Program-made: the position numbers and the translations under genes
The notes under the pieces: generated by a model
Seen by the model: the letters and a program-made list of their open reading frames with translations, nothing else
Databases searched by the model: none
Told to the model about the DNA's origin: nothing
DNA from: Prasinococcaceae sp. CCMP 1430
Taxonomy: Eukaryota; Prasinodermophyta; Palmophyllophyceae; Prasinococcales; Prasinococcaceae
DNA length: 19,012 nucleotides
NCBI GenBank assembly: GCA_013416795.1
Contig: RQSC01000015.1
Coordinates: 585,836-604,847 of the forward strand
Direction of reading: 5' to 3'
Shown: positions 15,958 to 19,012 of the stretch, in pieces
How the letters are laid out: each line of letters opens with the position of its first letter
How positions within the stretch are numbered: position 1 is the first letter of the stretch

Positions 15958-16869
15958 TCACATGGTGACGGTGGTGGCCGCCAGCGTCTGCTTGGTGGGC
16001 ACACCGGTGGGCTCCTTCGCGAGCTTTCCCATGACGCTGAAGACGGCGCTCTCGATGATGCGCTCGGCATCAGCGGCGTCGGACGACGCGGCGTCGGCGC
16101 CCTCCGAGTTGCTCGCGGCGAGCGTGTCGAAGAGCTTGATCACGCGCCCGCGCGCCTCGATCACCGACGTGTCGAGCTGGGCCTCGAGCTGCAGCTGCGA
16201 GTCGTCGAGCAGCTCAGCGAGGTCGTCCTTGGACGCCTCCAGCGCGACCGTCTCGTCCTTGAGCGCCTTGAGCACGTTCAGCTCCGCCTTGGTCTGCGCG
16301 CCGAGGCTCTCCTGGATTCCGCTGATCTTCGTGTCAAACATCTCGGCGATCATCGGGCCGGCCTTCTCGATGGTGCCGTAGGTGAACGCCATGAAGCAGA
16401 GCAGCACAATCACCTCCTCGTTCCAGATGAGGACGTCGAGGGCCTGCCGAGCCACAGGAAGAGGCGCAGGAGGGGCGGGGTGGTGGTGGGGAAGTCACCA
16501 CGGGACGAGAGAGGCAGCGGGGGCGGGCGATTCGCAGAGCGGCCTGTCAGCGCGAGAGGGAAGGGGAAAGGGGGGAAAACGCGGGTCCCGCGCGAGGCAG
16601 AGCGTTCCCCAGACGACGTCCGGTGTCGCGCCTACCGGGCGGCCTCCGCGAGCGGCGTCGCGCGCCGCGGCGCCGCGCGTCGCGCGGCGCCCGCGTGTCG
16701 CGCCAATTAGGGTTGGGNGGCGCGCGAGCGCAGCATCGCGGCCGAGCGGGGCGGAGAACGCGGGTGGGGGGTGGGGGTGGGCGCGCCGGCTGGCGAGGCC
16801 CGCGCCGCGCGCGCGCGGTGTGGGTGGTGCGCAGCAGGCAGGCACACATCGAATCCGAAATGCATACAT
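15958..16869 (-). CDS. Probable mitochondrial ATP synthase F0 subunit b (5' end uncertain)
   Basis: Peripheral-stalk subunit linking F1 to F0 in the inner mitochondrial membrane. The well-supported exon is 16443-15958 (161 aa). ALDVLIWNEEVIVLLCFMAF is the N-terminal membrane hairpin, TYGTIEKAGPMIAEMFDTKI matches the Y-G-x-x-x-x-x-GP-x-I subunit b signature, and a long charged amphipathic helix follows (LNVLKALKDETVALEASKDD). The acceptor is CTGTGGCTCGGCAG|GCC; a CCG|GTAGGC donor at 16635 gives a 192-nt phase-0 intron. The upstream exon is Arg/Ala-rich (GATRGRRATRGAAARDAARG), a good mitochondrial presequence. That frame is open back to ATG 16869. A more natural start, ATG 16736 (MLRSRA), is out of frame unless N at 16718 stands for two bases. 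The family call rests on the membrane/signature region, because subunit b is poorly conserved; other coiled-coil membrane proteins are possible. Confidence 0.6.
16762..16781 (+). other. Putative G-quadruplex motif
   Basis: GGGTGGGGGGTGGGGGTGGG: four G-runs with single-T loops, a canonical G4 pattern. It lies 26 bp upstream of ATG 16736 of the minus-strand ATP synthase b gene, on the strand opposite to its mRNA. Formation in vivo is inference. Confidence 0.6.
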
Positions 16870-17477
16870 TCCTATATACAACTCACATACATATATTCTG
16901 AATGGAAGTACCAGCACAAACTCATTCTGACATGACAACATGACAAATGAGGTTTGACTTCCTTAGGAGCGTCGTAGGTATTTTTTGACCTTCCGACGCG
17001 CGCGCGCGACGAATCGGCGCGCGCGCGGCACGCGCGCGCGCCCGCGCGGCGCGCGAAAAAAAAGGATTTGCGCGGATTTTTGCGCAGATGTGTGGACACG
17101 TGCAAATACATATCAAATACAGACCCTGTTGGGGGTACTTAACCAAAAGTACGCATGTCAAATTGAATTACAGTACGTAAAGGGATAGGGTTCAGTTGGA
17201 ATATTTTTTTTACAAAAAAAATGCGCGCACGTCGAAACGGTCGGGTGCTTCGCAGGCCCCCGCAAACTCGCGGAAAATGCCACCGAAATCCACGTCAAAT
17301 CGCACTCTTTTCACATTTATTTATATTTATTATTTTAATGATGTATTCGTTTGCGCGCGCGCAGAAAAAAAAACCGTGTCGCGCGCTGCGCGAAATCGAT
17401 GTCGCCCGTGGGGAGTGTATATGTAAAAATGGGGGTAAGGGTGCGTGTGTGCTGCGTCGCCCGACGCGCGAGCGCGC
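16870..17477. other. AT-rich spacer between ATP synthase b and TMEM53-like genes
   Basis: No supported gene. Composition switches between CG-alternating tracts (about 16999-17055), A/T runs and an AT island, ATTTATTTATATTTATTATT (17316-17335). A perfect inverted repeat, T8-AC-A8, occupies 17204-17221. The section from about 17090 to 17345 has the lowest GC in the window. It should hold the 3' flank of the TMEM53-like gene and the upstream region of the ATP synthase b gene. Confidence 0.55.
17204..17221. repeat. T8-AC-A8 inverted repeat
   Basis: Eight T, the dinucleotide AC, then eight A; the flanking A and T extend the arms to 9 bp. It can form a hairpin on either strand and could act as a poly(A)/terminator-like element or simply be a homopolymer pair. 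Confidence 0.85.
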
Positions 17478-18341
17478 TCAGGCCTGTGGCCTCCTCCCGA
17501 AGTCCTCGGCGAGCAGCCAGTCGCCCAGCGCGGCCTTGTACTCGTCGGGGTAGGTGCGCATGTGCTGCACGTGCTTGCTGCCCACGAACTCGCGGCGCTC
17601 GGCGCGCGCGCCGGCCGCGCGCCGCGCCTCCACGAGCGCAGCGAGCTTGAGGTGGTCGCACAGCGGGTCGACCTCGCTGAAGAGGAAGAGCTCGCGGCGG
17701 TCGGGCGCCTGCTCCCAGGCGCGCCAGAAGTTGCGAGGATAGTCCCAGAAAAATCCAGCTGGGAGCGACAGCGAGGTGAACAGGAGCGCCACGAAGGGCT
17801 TCACCCAGGCCGGCTGCCCCTCGGTGACCGCGCGGACGCCGGTCATGGGGTGCAGGTAGCACGGCGCCGAATCGAACGCTGCGCCAGCGAACGCGGCGGT
17901 GCAGCACGGAAAGCGCTGGGGGTCGCAGAGCCTGTCCTGCATCTCCTTGAGCACGAAGGCGCCGCCGTTGCTGAACACGAAGACGTACAGCGGGCGCTTG
18001 GAGTCACCCCCGACCAGCCCGCTCGTCTCCACTGCGCCCAGGCACTTGTCCGCAAAGTTGCGCCGCCAGCGGTCGGTGGGCGCCATCACGGCCACCTTGG
18101 GGCAGACGGACGTCAGGACGGCCACGCACCGGCCTTGCGATGTGACCGCCTCGCCGAGCGCCTCGCAGTACTTCTTGACGTGGCGCAGCTGCGCGCCGTA
18201 CCATCCCAGGACGATGACCACCGGGTCACCGTCCCCCAGCAGCTCGCCGTGGCACGCCGTCTCGAACGCGACGTCCCCGAAGCGCTCCCCCGCGGCGGCG
18301 GAGAGGGCCGCCGCCGCGTCGCGCGCGTCGAGCTCCGGCAT
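17478..18341 (-). CDS. TMEM53/DUF829 family alpha/beta-hydrolase-like protein (287 aa)
   Basis: Member of the DUF829 family (human TMEM53, a nuclear-envelope protein; plant and algal homologues are mostly uncharacterised). VVIVLGWYGAQLRHVKKY (41-58) is the family's opening motif; PLYVFVFSNGGAFVLKEM (117-134) is the strand and nucleophile-elbow-like FSNGG with S124; AFDSAP (155-160) follows. A hydrophobic stretch, FVALLFTSLSLPAGFFW (183-199), may be a membrane segment. ELFLFSEVDPLCDHLKL (217-233) gives D225, and EFVGSKHVQHMRTYPDEY (251-268) gives H257/H260, so a Ser-Asp-His triad is possible although activity is unproven for the family. Only a GTG precedes it in frame, so the ATG at 18339-18341 is chosen; the length matches the family. 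A second ATG at 18390 is in another frame. No intron is seen. Confidence 0.85.
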   Translation of the reverse strand: MPELDARDAAAALSAAAGERFGDVAFETACHGELLGDGDPVVIVLGWYGAQLRHVKKYCEALGEAVTSQGRCVAVLTSVCPKVAVMAPTDRWRRNFADKCLGAVETSGLVGGDSKRPLYVFVFSNGGAFVLKEMQDRLCDPQRFPCCTAAFAGAAFDSAPCYLHPMTGVRAVTEGQPAWVKPFVALLFTSLSLPAGFFWDYPRNFWRAWEQAPDRRELFLFSEVDPLCDHLKLAALVEARRAAGARAERREFVGSKHVQHMRTYPDEYKAALGDWLLAEDFGRRPQA

Positions 18342-18949
18342 GTCCACCGGCAGCGGCGGCGGCGAGGGATCGGCGTGTGCCGCGGCTCATGTCTCCCGTG
18401 TGGGAAGCAGCCGTTCTTACCACGCGCCGCTGAGGAAATTCTTCAAGAGCTGGCCGCGCGGCGCTTCCGCAGCCGCCGCGGGCGCAATCCGTTTCGGTCC
18501 GGGCGATGACGCAACGAATGCGATTTGATATGCAGTCTCCCGTGGTTCATGTTGAGCAGTTTCCTAGTGTCAGACGGTGCACACACCACGCACGCACGAC
18601 GCAAGGCTGGCAAGACACTGACATGCGATTTGATATAGTCTTTCCCGTGGCTAAAGATGAGCATTTTGAAGGCGTCGGACGGTGGTGGCGGGCGGGCGCC
18701 GCGCGCGCGGGGGCGCGCGCGGCGCATTCGTTTCGGGCTAGATCCGCTCGCAGGTCAGAACGCAGGCGAATTCGCGTGCGCGTGCGCGCGCGCGCGCCGC
18801 CACAGCGTGCGCGCGGGGCGCGGCGAGGGGTGGTGGGGGTGGTGGTGGGGCGTGGCCCCGTGGCGGAGGCAAGCCCGGCGCGCGCCTCCCTCCGAGCGTC
18901 TCCCTCCGCCCTCTCTTTTCCCCCCGCGCGCAGACGCGCGGGCGCGGCC
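18342..18949. other. Divergent intergenic region with direct repeat
   Basis: 608 bp between two genes transcribed away from each other, so both promoters should lie here. The only structured content is the repeat pair at 18518-18683. Beyond about 18690 the DNA is CG-alternating and G-rich (GGGGTGGTGGGGGTGGTGG around 18828-18846), then a pyrimidine-rich run, CCTCTCTTTTCCCCCC (18910-18925), before the final ATG. Confidence 0.5.
18518..18683. repeat. Imperfect direct repeat, about 62 bp twice, 105 bp apart
   Basis: Copy 1 (about 18518-18579) and copy 2 (about 18623-18683) share ATGCGATTTGATAT, then (T)CCCGTGG, (TT/GA)TGAGCA and GTC(A/G)GACGGTG. Outside the pair, CCGTTTCGGTCCGGGC (18490) and TTCGTTTCGGGCTAG (18727) also resemble each other. 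Translated on the minus strand both copies give PSD..K.L...HG...IKSH, but the rest of that frame is not protein-like. Confidence 0.75.
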
Positions 18950-19012
18950 ATGTCGTTCCTCGCGGCGCTCAAGAAGGCGGCGCCCGCGCCGGCGGAGCCG
19001 GCTCCGGCGGCG
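18950..19012 (+). CDS. Start of a gene running off the right edge (partial)
   Basis: ATG at 18950-18952 in a good context (GCGGCCATGT) opens a frame to the window end: MSFLAALKKAAP, then Ala/Pro/Glu repeats (21 codons seen). A pyrimidine-rich run ending in CGCGCGCAG just upstream could alternatively be a splice acceptor. The product cannot be named. The divergent arrangement with the TMEM53-like gene and high GC support a real gene start. Confidence 0.45.
   Translation, partial: MSFLAALKKAAPAPAEPAPAA

Noticed and set aside
15490-16710. A 406-residue + strand ORF antisense to the ATP synthase b gene
   Set aside because: It starts in a GT/G11 tract and is composed largely of Arg/Gly/Ala; the minus strand has a membrane segment, the family signature and good splice sites.
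16872-17426. Small ORFs in the AT-rich spacer on both strands
   Set aside because: The translations are homopolymer- and CG-repeat-derived, with no motif or partner exon.
18226-18423. An alternative N-terminus (MSRGTRRSLAAAAAGG) for the TMEM53-like protein from ATG 18390
   Set aside because: It is in a different frame from the conserved protein, and no acceptable splice pair connects it.

Overview
The window is nuclear DNA from a unicellular eukaryote, most likely a compact, GC-rich microalga. The evidence is short spliceosomal introns (80-195 nt, GT-AG, with CTGAC/CTAAC-like branch points), typical eukaryotic families (bromodomain, SLC35 transporter, calcyphosin-like, TMEM53/DUF829, mitochondrial-type IF-2), and a J-domain/4Fe-4S ferredoxin fusion of a kind known from algal plastids. 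I cannot fix the lineage from sequence alone; a green alga or a haptophyte-like alga would both fit. There are no prokaryotic operons, CRISPR arrays or complete transposons.

Layout, left to right. (1) 2-1320 (+): 3' part of a UAA/SLC35B-type transporter, entering from the left edge. (2) 1321-2008: gene-poor spacer with a telomere-like C-rich motif and a five-copy 63-bp satellite. (3) 2009-2825 (+): two-exon single-bromodomain protein. (4) 2826-3413: spacer with GC/GT microsatellite, a G-rich telomere-like motif, and a possible mitochondrial presequence exon for the next gene. (5) 3414-6666 (+): two-exon translation initiation factor IF-2, mitochondrial type. (6) 6961-10356 (-): long single-exon protein with an NYN/PIN-like nuclease domain in a disordered, acidic, Ser-rich chain, convergent with IF-2. 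(7) 10357-11363: 1-kb divergent intergenic region with a 21-A run. (8) 11364-12323 (+): J-domain ferredoxin. (9) 12423-14324 (-): two-exon calcyphosin-like protein with degenerate EF-hands, convergent with the previous gene. (10) 14325-15957: 1.6 kb without a supported gene; it holds microsatellites, a 142-bp tandem duplication with conserved hairpins, a perfect palindrome and a hairpin/T-run. (11) 15958 to about 16736 or 16869 (-): probable mitochondrial ATP synthase subunit b, with an uncertain first exon because of an N. (12) 16870-17477: AT-rich spacer. (13) 17478-18341 (-): TMEM53/DUF829 family protein. (14) 18342-18949: spacer with an imperfect direct repeat. (15) 18950-19012 (+): start of a gene leaving the right edge.

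The genes are independent eukaryotic transcription units, not a pathway cluster. IF-2 and ATP synthase b point to the mitochondrion and the J-ferredoxin probably to the plastid. The least ordinary items are the IF-2 N-terminal extension and its possible split presequence, the NYN-domain protein, the EF-hand protein that has lost its calcium ligands, and the three repeat families in the spacers. Three isolated N bases (1999, 3232, 16718) all lie close to gene 5' ends and limit certainty about two start sites.
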